Below are positions 43,301 through 50,426 of a stretch of 64,000 bases of DNA, in pieces; positions within the stretch are counted from its first letter, which is position 1, and every line of letters starts with the position of its first letter. Under the pieces are notes generated by a model. It saw only the letters and a list, made by a program, of their open reading frames with translations, was not told where the DNA came from and searched no databases. The position numbers were made by a program, and so were the translations under genes. This stretch comes from Candidatus Hydrogenedens sp. (GTDB lineage: Bacteria > Hydrogenedentota > Hydrogenedentia > Hydrogenedentales > JAEUWI01), in NCBI GenBank assembly GCA_016125095.1, contig WGMK01000018.1, forward strand, positions 1 to 64,000. Direction: 5' to 3'.

Positions 43301-44347
43301 GCCATTGCACGCTACGGACTCGACGTGCGCGCCGTGCAGGACATGATCGAAATGGCCATAGGCGGCGAGCGGCTTACCACTACGGTAGAAGGCCGCGAAC
43401 GCTATCCGGTGCGCGTGCGCTATCAGCGTGAACTGCGCGACTCGATTGAAGCACTGGAACAACTTCCGGTGCCCCTGCCAAATGGCCAGCACATTCCGCT
43501 TTCCCAGGTTTCCAGTCTGCGCTATGTGCGCGGACCGGAGACGATCAAGAGCGAAGACACCTTCCTGCTGGGGTATGTACTCTTCGACAAGGAGGCCGGG
43601 TTCGCAGAAGTGGACGTCGTCGAGAATGCGCAGGCCTACCTGAAGTCTCGCCTCGATTCTGGTGAGTGGCGGCTGCCTCCCGGCGTAAGCTACACGTTTG
43701 CCGGGGCCTATGAGAATCAGGTTCGCGCACAGAAAACCCTAAGCTTCGTATTGCCCTTGGCGCTGTTCGCCATCTTCCTGATTCTCTACCTGCAATTCCG
43801 CGACACGGTGGTAACCTCCCTTATCTTCAGCGGCATTGCCGTGTGCTGGGCGGGAGGTTTCTTGCTCATCTGGCTGTATGGCCAGCCCTGGTTCCTCGAC
43901 TTCGACGTGGCCGGGGTCCACATGCGAACACTGTTTCAAATACACCCCATCAACCTGAGCGTCGCCGTCTGGGTCGGATTCCTAGCACTCTTCGGCATTG
44001 CCACCGACGATGGCGTCGTCATCGCAACCTACATCAAGCAGAAACTGGATTCGCGCGTGCCGACCACGACGGTGGAAATTCGGGAAGCCATTGCAGAAGC
44101 AGGCGCGCGCCGCATCCGGCCCTGCCTCATGACCACAGCCACGACGGTGCTCGCACTGCTTCCCGTGTTGACCTCCACCGGCCGTGGCGCGGACATCATG
44201 GTACCGATGGCAATACCGTCGTTTGGCGGCATGGTGCTGGAACTCTTCACGCTCTTCCTTGTTCCCGTGCTCTATTGCTGGGTGGAGGAATGGCGACTTC
44301 GCGGGCGACAGGCCATGGCGCGTTTGACGGCGAAAGGAGTCGCATGA
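40379..44347 (+). CDS. cusA: CusA/CzcA-family heavy-metal RND efflux pump, long form
   Basis: 1322 residues from the ATG at 40379. It has the RND N-terminus (V-D-A-I-P-D-I-G-E-N-Q), the V-D-M-G-V-I-L-C-E-N segment in the proton-relay helices, and the final membrane bundle. It is about 275 residues longer than E. coli CusA. One insertion (around residues 595-710) adds roughly four extra hydrophobic helices, and another enlarges a periplasmic loop near 830-900. It exports Cu(I)/Ag(I) or a related cation across the envelope using proton motive force. Start and stop overlap cusB and cusC, so the three are translationally coupled. Confidence 0.93.
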   Translation: MSDSVECTASTSPALPERHGVVDHVVWFCLNNRFVVAVVTLFIFFWGLTVIPFDWPLDWLPRNPVPVDAIPDIGENQQIVFTEWPGRSPQDVEDQVSYPLTVALLGVPGVKSIRSFSMFGFSSIYIIFDEDIEFYWSRSRILEKLNSLSAGTLPENVQPSLGPDATGLGQIFWYTLEGRDPDGNPAGGWNQQELRSVQDWTVRYALLAADGVSEAASIGGYVQEYQIDVDPDAMRAHDVMLEDIFMAIQRSNIDVGAREMEINRVEYFIRGRGFLESVQDIEETVVRQTENIPIRVRDLARVVTGPAMRRGALDKEGAEAVGGVVVARYGANPLQVIKNVKAKIEEISSGLPEKPVIDFTRITRDEAEAFATAQGFNAFTGSMPDEKAWLDWMRGADRSQWPEWVTLSKVTVVPFYDRTGLIYETLGTLSSALYLQILVTIIVVIIMVRHLRSSMLIAAVLPLAVLVAFMAMRQFGVDANIVALSGIAIAIGTMVDMGVILCENMLKHLSEAKPEENRLHVIYRATSEVGSAVVTAVSTTVVSFLPVFTMIGAEGKLFQPLAYTKTFALAASVLVALTIIPTLGYVIIGRRIETRVLRIAAEVLLLIGGLLLWWLGVPWAGPVAIVLALLLLAGEFAPRPIYNVGSWVVNLLAALVVGWFLTEAWMPLGADHTLLENAAFVFAAVGGLLFVFLVFQRLYVHLLRFFLAHKVTYLVFPAALLFVGLSAWLGAGTTLAFVPDSWKSTKAYETVFHAFPGLGKEFMPNLDEGSFLYMPTTMPHAGISAALDMIATQDQGIAAIPEVESVVGKIGRVESALDPAPIGMVETVVNYKSEYVLDRNGQRVRYRYEDDTKTFVRDESGRLIEDPEGRPFRQWRDHINGPDDIWQEIVDAAQYPGATSAPKLQPIAARVVMLQSGMRAPMGVKVKGPDLETIERVGIEIESMLKHVPGVAPATVIADRIVGKPYLEIDVDRIAIARYGLDVRAVQDMIEMAIGGERLTTTVEGRERYPVRVRYQRELRDSIEALEQLPVPLPNGQHIPLSQVSSLRYVRGPETIKSEDTFLLGYVLFDKEAGFAEVDVVENAQAYLKSRLDSGEWRLPPGVSYTFAGAYENQVRAQKTLSFVLPLALFAIFLILYLQFRDTVVTSLIFSGIAVCWAGGFLLIWLYGQPWFLDFDVAGVHMRTLFQIHPINLSVAVWVGFLALFGIATDDGVVIATYIKQKLDSRVPTTTVEIREAIAEAGARRIRPCLMTTATTVLALLPVLTSTGRGADIMVPMAIPSFGGMVLELFTLFLVPVLYCWVEEWRLRGRQAMARLTAKGVA

Positions 44348-45756
44348 TGATTTACGGAATCTTTCTTCTACTCGCGGGCATGGCCGCCGAAAATGCCCAT
44401 GGTATCGATCACGCCGCCCCTCCACCATTGGTGCAGGAGGAGACCATGAGCGAGACAGTGAACCCCGAGCTGCGCGCCTATATAGCCGAAGGGTTGGAGA
44501 AAAACCCGGCGCTGGAGGCCATGCACGCAACATGGCTCGCAGCGCTCCAGGTCATACCACAAGCCAGAAGCCTCGATGATCCGATGTTCCGGTTCGGATA
44601 CTTCGCCAAGAGCATGGGAAAGGACTACTCGCTCTCGCTCGAACAGAAGTTTCCATGGTTCGGCACCTTGCGCCTGCAAGGCGAAGAGGCCCATCAGGAA
44701 GCCGATGCTGCTTGGGCGAGACTCCTCGCTACCCGCAACCGTATCGTCCTCGACATCAAGCGCTCCTACTATGACTTGCTCGCGCTGGAGGAGTCGCTTC
44801 GTATCCTCGATGCGGAAAACCTGTTGCAGGAGGAACTGGAGAAACTGGCTCGGGACCGTTACTCCCTCGGACTGGAGATGCAGGACGACGTGCTGCAAAT
44901 GGAACTAGAGCGTGAGAAGCACCATGATCAGATCGCGTCGCTCAACCAGATGCGCCCGTCGCTCGAAGCCGGATTGAATGAAGCCACTGGCCGAGCACTC
45001 AGCGCTCCCGTCCCGACGTTGCAGCCCCTCCCGCTGCCAGTTCCTCCCATGGCCACTGAGGATTTTGCCCAGAAGATTGCGAGTTTGCATCCGGAGGTGC
45101 AAGAACTCGATGCCATGGCGGAGGCCGCTGAGACCGGGATCAAGCTTGCGAAGAAAGCAGGTTATCCGGAAATCACGCTGGAGGTTATGTACGAATCGTG
45201 GCGCGACTCGAAATCGAAAGCCATGCCTGCCGACGCGCCGGGGAGAATCATGGCCTACCGCGAACTGGGAAACATGGCACTGGGCCGGATGCCCCTCGAT
45301 GTCGGCGACGTGGCATTGAACCTCTACGACCTGAATTATCGCGAGCGCATGCGCAACAGTGATGAATGGTCGGTGACCGCCGGGTTCAGCCTGCCCATAT
45401 GGCGCAAACGTGTACGCGCTGGAGTCGAGGAAGCCCGCCAGGAACTTCGCAGCGTCGAGTTGGAAAGGACGGCTGCGCTCCGCCAGATAGAACGTGAGGC
45501 TCACCAGTACTTGTTCCAGTCACAAGACGCCGAGCGGCAATACCGGCTGGTGGTGGACCGGCTCCTGCCAACGGCAGAACAGGCCACCGGGGTCGTGCGC
45601 GAGCGGTACGCATCGGGTGACGCTTTCACCATGCTCTCCGAGGTGCTCATGGCCGCACGCGACGAATACATGTTGCAACGCATGAGCGTGGAAGTGCTTC
45701 GAGATTGGCGCACAGCTTCCGCCGAACTCGAATACACCCTCGGCGGCGCGGAGTGA
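44344..45756 (+). CDS. cusC: TolC-like outer-membrane efflux channel (CusC type)
   Basis: 470 residues; ATG at 44344 overlaps the cusA stop (ATGA). An N-terminal signal peptide is followed by two outer-membrane efflux protein repeats of long alpha-helices (A-x-x-x-L-x-E-A patterns) separated near residue 215 by a Pro-rich linker, as in the OEP family. It would complete the CusCBA tripartite pump. The last gene of the copper operon; the remaining 280 bp to the island boundary hold only the right-end repeat at 45846. Confidence 0.88.
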   Translation: MMIYGIFLLLAGMAAENAHGIDHAAPPPLVQEETMSETVNPELRAYIAEGLEKNPALEAMHATWLAALQVIPQARSLDDPMFRFGYFAKSMGKDYSLSLEQKFPWFGTLRLQGEEAHQEADAAWARLLATRNRIVLDIKRSYYDLLALEESLRILDAENLLQEELEKLARDRYSLGLEMQDDVLQMELEREKHHDQIASLNQMRPSLEAGLNEATGRALSAPVPTLQPLPLPVPPMATEDFAQKIASLHPEVQELDAMAEAAETGIKLAKKAGYPEITLEVMYESWRDSKSKAMPADAPGRIMAYRELGNMALGRMPLDVGDVALNLYDLNYRERMRNSDEWSVTAGFSLPIWRKRVRAGVEEARQELRSVELERTAALRQIEREAHQYLFQSQDAERQYRLVVDRLLPTAEQATGVVRERYASGDAFTMLSEVLMAARDEYMLQRMSVEVLRDWRTASAELEYTLGGAE

Positions 45757-45845
45757 GATGAGTTACGGGGATAATTAATCCTGGCGCTGTGACCAGCCTC
45801 CTGATATCCATTCCACATCCACCACCACAGCGTCCCCAAGAAACG

Positions 45846-45880
45846 CTACGGGGCTCCCACGGTCCACGGGGAGCATATCC
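45846..45880. repeat. Right-end repeat, island copy
   Basis: A 35-bp stretch (CTACGGGGCTCCCACGGTCC then ACGGGGAGCATATCC) related to those at 46730 and 50064. It ends 207 bp before the 7-bp core at 46088, the same distance as in the two compact units. A GCTCCC/GGGGAGC stem with an ACGGTCCAC loop is possible. It may be an integrase arm site. No gene is present in 45757-46036. Confidence 0.65.
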
Positions 45881-46036
45881 AATCAGACGTCCGGATGGTG
45901 CGGCACTCGGGAGGGCGGTCGGGCCGGGGGATCTTGGTGCGGGAGCGCTCGGGGCAGGCGGTTGGGCATCGCCTAGGATTCGGTGGGAATCGCGCTGGGG
46001 TGCGACCGCGGGCGTGCGGCGAAAAGCCTAGAAAAA

Positions 46037-46094
46037 TGGCGGAGAGGGAGAGATTCGAACTCTCGAACGGGTTGCCCCGTCAACGGTTTTCGAG
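46037..46094 (-). repeat. 3' half of tRNA-Ser, proximal island boundary
   Basis: Same extent as the copy at 2374-2431: anticodon loop CTCGAAA, variable arm, T arm, acceptor CCTCTCC and CCA. The base after the loop is A (ACCGT), where the distal copy has G (GCCGT). With the orphan 5' half GCGGC this leaves a C-A mismatch at position 31-39, so this copy probably arrived with the island. Its loop abuts the first compact unit. Confidence 0.9.
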
Positions 46095-46388
46095 GTGTAA
46101 AAGGTTCGTTGAGCGCGCTTAGAATCGCCTTACTTTTCTTGGGAATCGCGATCAACGTCTGTAGACAGCGGGCCTCCCACGGGGCATAGCCAAGTAAACG
46201 GCTTAGTTAAAACCTTACCGATTGGCAACGACTCTCGATCGTCGGCAGCAGCGATTTTCCTTGTTTAACCAACAGCTGCCGTTGGGGTGGCTCGACGTTT
46301 GAATGTATCGAATGCGAGCAACTCGGGAAAGCACCGTGCAGGCATCTCGAAGTCGAGTACGATGGACTATCTTGGAAGCAATTCTTGC

Positions 46389-46417
46389 TTGGTACGCGGC
46401 ACCAAACTTTGCTAGAC
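46389..46417 (+). promoter_or_regulatory. Promoter of tRNA-Ser copy 1
   Basis: TTGGTA (46389-46394), 17-bp spacer, CTAGAC (46412-46417), 15 bases before the tRNA. The segment TTTGCTAGACTTCCCGTCC is almost identical to that before the orphan host 5' half (TTTGCTACACTTCCCGTCC), so the unit carries the host-type promoter. Confidence 0.6.
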
Positions 46418-46432
46418 TTCCCGTCCGCACGC

Positions 46433-46522
46433 GGAGAGGTGGCCGAGTGGTTGAAGGCGGTGGTCTCGAAAACCACTGTACGGGTAACCGTACCGAGAGT
46501 TCGAATCTCTCCCTCTCCGCCA
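46433..46522 (+). tRNA. tRNA-Ser(CGA), copy 1
   Basis: 90 nt with acceptor GGAGAGG/CCTCTCC, anticodon stem GTGGT/ACCAC around loop CTCGAAA (anticodon CGA, codon UCG), a long variable arm with stem TACGG/CCGTA as class II tRNAs require, T-loop TTCGAAT, G discriminator and encoded CCA, then six Ts. All arms pair, so it should be functional. Confidence 0.95.
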
Positions 46523-46729
46523 TTTTTTGGCCGTGCAGCCGTGCGGATGCCCATCGACCTGTGCCTCAGGACGACATGCCTCGCTTCCAAGTTGCTACAG
46601 GGCAGGTTCAAACCTCGAAGATCTTCCCAACTTGAATGTATGAGATGACGTGGCAGCCATCACCATGGTCACTGACCCAAGAAACACTTGGCACTTAGTC
46701 CCGATCGAGCCCTGATTGGGGCGAGAACT

Positions 46730-46764
46730 GTACGGTCCTCCTACGGTCCACGGGGAGTATGTCC
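46730..46764. repeat. Right-end repeat, unit 1
   Basis: Starts GTACGGTCCTCCTACGGTCC and continues ACGGGGAGTATGTCC. Ends 209 bp before the core at 46974. About 80-85 percent identical by eye to the copies at 45846 and 50064. Confidence 0.7.
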
Positions 46765-47273
46765 TTGGAGAGGGCAGGGGTGACTAGCGCTCGGAGTTTG
46801 GCCGCCGTTCTGCCGAAAAGGACCAAGTAATAATTGCGTGCCGACTGTCTGGATTAACCCTGTAAACTGGTCGGATTGGGGTGAGAGCCCGTAGGATTCG
46901 TTTGCAGAGAATCCCAGAGTATTGCCGTGCGATTGGGGAGCGCATCGAACTGCGCTCAGGGGCGTTTTTTGAATTTCGAGATGTACGAGGTTCGTTGTGC
47001 GTGCTCAGAATCGCCTTGTTTTTCAGGGGGACTCGCGATCACCCGTTCCAGCCGACGGTCCTCCGATGGGGCACGGAGGAGTTAACGGCTTCGTTCATTT
47101 CTTACCGTTTGGCCTCGCTTCTAATCAAGCTAAAACCGTACGTTCATGATTGGTGTTGTAAGCCCCCGGCGGTGTATGTGTCGCCGAGCGAGGCGATAGC
47201 TGGCGTTTTGGGACACAGAAGCCAAATCAGGTAGCTGTCAAGCGCCGTTCGGCGTGCTGAATGTGGTTTTGAC

Positions 47274-47302
47274 TTGGTTCATGGGGCCAAGCTTTGTTAA
47301 AC
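47274..47302 (+). promoter_or_regulatory. Promoter of tRNA-Ser copy 2
   Basis: TTGGTT (47274-47279), 17-bp spacer, TTAAAC (47297-47302), 15 bases before the tRNA; same geometry as copy 1. Confidence 0.6.
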
Positions 47303-47317
47303 TCTGCTACTTCGTGC

Positions 47318-47407
47318 GGAGAGGTGGCCGAGTGGTTTAAGGCGGTGGTCTCGAAAACCACTGTACGGGTAACCGTACCGAGAGTTCGAATCTCTCCCTC
47401 TCCGCCA
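47318..47407 (+). tRNA. tRNA-Ser(CGA), copy 2
   Basis: 90 nt, identical to copy 1 except in the D-loop (GTGGTTTAAGG for GTGGTTGAAGG). Same anticodon CGA, paired variable arm and encoded CCA. Both copies differ from the split host gene in the anticodon stem and variable arm with compensating changes, so they are not recent copies of it. Confidence 0.95.
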
Positions 47408-47545
47408 TTCTTGCGTATACTCCCGGTTCCTGCGAGGGTGGTGTTCGCAGCATACGTTTAAACGTAATGCAGCACAAGGATTCGCAGCTGATTCGAGCCG
47501 AGTCCATTCTTCCAATCGGTGACGAAACCCATGCCAATGCCTACC

Positions 47546-49990
47546 CTACGAGATTTTTTCTCCGGGACTGCTTGTCCAGGAATTAGTCATCGAATAACCC
47601 ATTACTCGATAACCTTTGATTCGCTTTTCGCTCATGCGGACGAGGACAGGCACGTACTGGTCGATGTAGTCATACGCAAGGACAACATGCTTGTTCGCGT
47701 GGCTTCGATGTAACCGGCCCACATATTGCTGTAGCGTGCCACGCCAAGAGATGGGCATGGCCAGAAAAAGTGTGTCCAGCCGGGCATCGTCAAATCCTTC
47801 TCCCGCATACCGGCCCGTGGCGACGATAACGCGGGGCTCGTTCTCGGGAATGCTCTTTAACTGTTCCAGCAAAGCGCTGCGCTGGCGTTTTCCCATGCCA
47901 CCTCTCATCGCTATTACGTGGGGGATCGAATTCGTCAATTCATCGGCAAGAATTTGCAGGTGCTGGGTGCGCTCGGTCAGCACAATGGGAGAGCGGCCTT
48001 GTTCGACGCACCGCACGATATCTTCGATGATCATCCTGTTCCGGCTCGCGTCAGCACAAAGTGCGCTGTAGATTTCCTGGATGGATGGTTTCAGCGCGCT
48101 CGGTGACATCGAGAAGTTGGTGTTGCGCAGCACGGCAATGTGATCGAACGGATGTTGTTTCGCACTGTCTTTCATGCTAAGCCGAACTCGAACCCGCCCA
48201 CATTGCATGACAATGATCGGGTGATGCCCGTCTTTTCTGATGGGGGTTGCCGTCAGGCCAAGCACGTACTTGGCGCGCACTTCCCTTAGAATTTTCTCGA
48301 AAGTGAATGCGGAGACATGGTGGCATTCATCGACGATTACATGGCCGTAGCCACCAACAAGGTCGCTGACCTCACCTTTTCTCTGGAGGCTCTGCAACAA
48401 TGCGATATCTAATCCCCCTTGAGGTTTCTTCTTTCCGCCGCCAATCGCCCCCACATCCTTGATTGGGATATCCAGAAATGCCGCAAGACGCTCGCGCCAT
48501 TGTTCAAGGAGGGCCGTGCGATGCACGAGAATGAGTGTGTTACACCTTCGTTCGGTAATGAGCCAAGCGGCAAGCACGGTTTTTCCGAATCCCGTTGGAG
48601 CGACGCATACTCCTGTGTCGTCTTTTAAAAGGGTGCGGCCCACGGACTCTTGTTCAGGGGTGAGCGCGCCTTTGAAGGAAACTGAGAGTTCCTGCCCGGA
48701 AGTTCTCTCGTCTTGCCAATTCACCACCACGCTGTGTCCGTTCAGCAGGTCTTCGATCTCGTTTTCCAGGCCCCGTGGCAGCGCAATGTGTTTTGGGAAA
48801 TCCTCGCAGCACGAGATCACCCGTTGTTTGCCGAAAACTGAAAGACGCATCGATTGTGCGCGATAGAACTCGGGATTCTGGAATGCGGCAAGACGCATCA
48901 AACGGTTCAGCATTTGGGCCGGAAGCCCACCCTTCGGCACATAGAGCTGGTTTGATCTAACGATTGCGATCGCTTCGGGAAGTGGTTCGGTTATTGGCTT
49001 GTCGAGACGTGCTCGGGAAGGCGGCAAGGTCCAAGGATCATCGTCAGCCGTATCGTCGCAACTACAGCCCCTCACGCCGATGATTCTGCCCCTTTGGGCC
49101 GCTTCAGCAACAATTCTCTCGGCTTCTTCCGGCTGCATCCTGCGTAGAGAGGCGAGAAAGTCCCACTGGTTTTGGCGAGGTTGGAGCTCATCGTCCACAA
49201 AGACGCTGTTGCCGTTTTCCCGCGGAAACCGCTGCAACGGCAGCGCAATCAAATTCCCGAACCCGCCTTTCGGCATAGTGTCCTGGTTGGGGAAAAAACG
49301 GTCATACGAATCCAACCCGATCTCGTGGCGGCGTTCCATGCACCGGGTAAGAATCGAACTTCCAAGTTTGCGCGCGAGCGCTGCCGGGATCGCCCGCTCA
49401 AAGAAGATCCATACATGGCAGCCATTTCCTGAGCGCGACCGCTCCAATGCGGCGGGGACATTCACATCAGCGCAGGCCGACAAGTAAGCTTTCGCGTCCT
49501 TCTTCCATCCCTTCTTGTCAAAATCCGCGGCAAGAAAGAAGCAGGTTTCGTCGGAGAGCAGGGGATAGATGCCGACAGTCACTTTGCCGAATATGTGATC
49601 TCGGAGGACTTCGTTCGTGAGCGGCAGGTATTTCTTGTTGTCACACCGGGTACACGGTTTCTTGCACAGCGAGGGATGCCATTCATTGCCGCAGGCCGGG
49701 GAGTATCCAGTCGTTCCACGTCTTGACTCCCATCGAAGCGCGTACACATCTTCTCGTCCACGAAACATGGATCGAAAGAGAGCAAGCTTCTCGTGATTGG
49801 ACGCTTGCTTCGATTCGATTTTCGGTTTTATGTGCGTAGCCTTCGGGCGCTCTTCGAGAGACGACGCGGGGCGGAGCGAGAAGGATGCAAGCAACGCTTT
49901 CAGTCGAAAGTTTTCCTCGCGAAGCCGTTGAATTTCTTCCTTGGCATCAACGAGTTGACGCGCAAAGTCGATTTCACCGTCCGATATCAT
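47546..49990 (-). CDS. TOTE-type AEP primase fused to SF2 helicase
   Basis: 814 residues from the ATG at 49990 (in-frame ATGs at 50017 and 50035 lack a better site). A coiled-coil start (about 8-35) precedes a primase region with four cysteines (100, 109, 113, 116), then the AEP catalytic pattern: D156-F-D158 and C-H192-V-W-I. A superfamily II helicase follows with Walker A P-T-G-F-G-K-T (465-471), D554-E-C-H box, and L-T-A-T-P motif III. This is the architecture of AEP-helicase proteins from TOTE conflict systems, thought to act in mobile-element defence or replication. Here it is the only protein of a compact element inside a tRNA gene, so a role in that element's own copying is also possible. 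Confidence 0.85.
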   Translation of the reverse strand: MISDGEIDFARQLVDAKEEIQRLREENFRLKALLASFSLRPASSLEERPKATHIKPKIESKQASNHEKLALFRSMFRGREDVYALRWESRRGTTGYSPACGNEWHPSLCKKPCTRCDNKKYLPLTNEVLRDHIFGKVTVGIYPLLSDETCFFLAADFDKKGWKKDAKAYLSACADVNVPAALERSRSGNGCHVWIFFERAIPAALARKLGSSILTRCMERRHEIGLDSYDRFFPNQDTMPKGGFGNLIALPLQRFPRENGNSVFVDDELQPRQNQWDFLASLRRMQPEEAERIVAEAAQRGRIIGVRGCSCDDTADDDPWTLPPSRARLDKPITEPLPEAIAIVRSNQLYVPKGGLPAQMLNRLMRLAAFQNPEFYRAQSMRLSVFGKQRVISCCEDFPKHIALPRGLENEIEDLLNGHSVVVNWQDERTSGQELSVSFKGALTPEQESVGRTLLKDDTGVCVAPTGFGKTVLAAWLITERRCNTLILVHRTALLEQWRERLAAFLDIPIKDVGAIGGGKKKPQGGLDIALLQSLQRKGEVSDLVGGYGHVIVDECHHVSAFTFEKILREVRAKYVLGLTATPIRKDGHHPIIVMQCGRVRVRLSMKDSAKQHPFDHIAVLRNTNFSMSPSALKPSIQEIYSALCADASRNRMIIEDIVRCVEQGRSPIVLTERTQHLQILADELTNSIPHVIAMRGGMGKRQRSALLEQLKSIPENEPRVIVATGRYAGEGFDDARLDTLFLAMPISWRGTLQQYVGRLHRSHANKHVVLAYDYIDQYVPVLVRMSEKRIKGYRVMGYSMTNSWTSSPGEKIS

Positions 49991-50063
49991 CTCATCACCC
50001 TTTTGCCCATTTTCCATACGCCGCGATGATAGCACTCTGTTCGACGCTACCGCTGCGCAATCT

Positions 50064-50098
50064 CTACGGTCCTCTGACGGTCCGCGGGGAGTATATCT
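50064..50098. repeat. Right-end repeat, unit 2
   Basis: Starts CTACGGTCCTCTGACGGTCC and continues GCGGGGAGTATATCT. Ends 207 bp before the core at 50306. The 288 bp between the primase gene and the core contain no other gene. Confidence 0.7.
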
Positions 50099-50305
50099 GT
50101 CAAGAAGGCGGAGTAAGCAAGGACTCGGGATTTGGTGGTCGGTGTGGCAAATAAAGAGTGGATGAGCGGTGAAGTGACCACTCTACCTCGCGCAGAAAAA
50201 AGAGTAAAATGGGGCGCGAGGCGACGGAAATGAAACGAGTAAAAGCCCTGAGTAGTGTCGGCTGTTCGGAGATTACATCGGGCAGCGCGCGGGGCGTTTG
50301 TCGAA

Positions 50306-50344
50306 TTTCGAGGCCGCCGCCTTCAACCACTCGGCCACCTCTCC
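50306..50344 (-). repeat. Orphan 5' half of tRNA-Ser (host copy)
   Basis: On the minus strand: acceptor GGAGAGG, D arm, 5' anticodon stem GCGGC and loop CTCGAAA, followed directly by non-tRNA sequence. The upstream side keeps a tRNA-type promoter region. Its missing 3' half is best matched by 2374-2431, 48 kb away. The gene as it stands cannot make a tRNA without an unknown splicing step. Confidence 0.9.
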
Positions 50345-50426
50345 GCAGGGACGGGAAGTGTAGCAAATCCGGGGGCGGTGGTGCCAGATCGTTTTCGGCG
50401 GGGCCGGGCGCGGGGCTTTGGGGGGC

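Larger units (their letters stand above)
2374..46094. mobile_element. Integrated island bounded by direct repeats of tRNA-Ser 3' halves
   Basis: Two 58-bp copies of the tRNA-Ser 3' half, same orientation, lie at 2374-2431 and 46037-46094. Direct repetition of a tRNA 3' part from the anticodon loop to CCA is the normal footprint of a tyrosine integrase using a tRNA gene. The interval carries a tyrosine integrase (27683-28870), a replication module, defence-like genes and copper resistance. The integrase lies mid-island, not beside an end, so the island may be composite. The two repeats differ in the base next to the loop, which distinguishes an island-supplied copy from the host copy. Confidence 0.7.
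46088..46980. mobile_element. Compact tRNA-carrying unit 1 (no protein gene)
   Basis: Bounded by the core TTTCGAG at 46088-46094 and 46974-46980. It holds a left-end segment (46095-46200) homologous to 46981-47090, a complete tRNA-Ser(CGA), the 35-bp right-end repeat and about 210 bp leading to the right core. No protein gene is visible in its 886 bp. The layout suggests a non-autonomous satellite mobilised by an integrase acting in trans. That interpretation is inference; the repeated ends and cores are seen directly. Confidence 0.75.
46974..50312. mobile_element. Compact tRNA-carrying unit 2 with primase-helicase gene
   Basis: Bounded by TTTCGAG at 46974-46980 and 50306-50312. Same plan as unit 1: a homologous left end (46981-47090), a tRNA-Ser(CGA) 337 bp from the core, and the right-end repeat 207 bp from the right core. 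It additionally contains one protein gene, a primase-helicase transcribed leftward. No recombinase gene is present. The last bases before both right cores share GGGGCGTTT and GAATTTCGAG. Confidence 0.75.

Noticed and set aside
46088..50344. Group I intron interrupting the tRNA-Ser anticodon loop
   Set aside because: The position is typical of such introns, and AAG(G)ACATACTCC-like bits recall the S element. But the insert has repeated cores, complete tRNA genes on the opposite strand and no consistent P, Q, R and S set that I could find.
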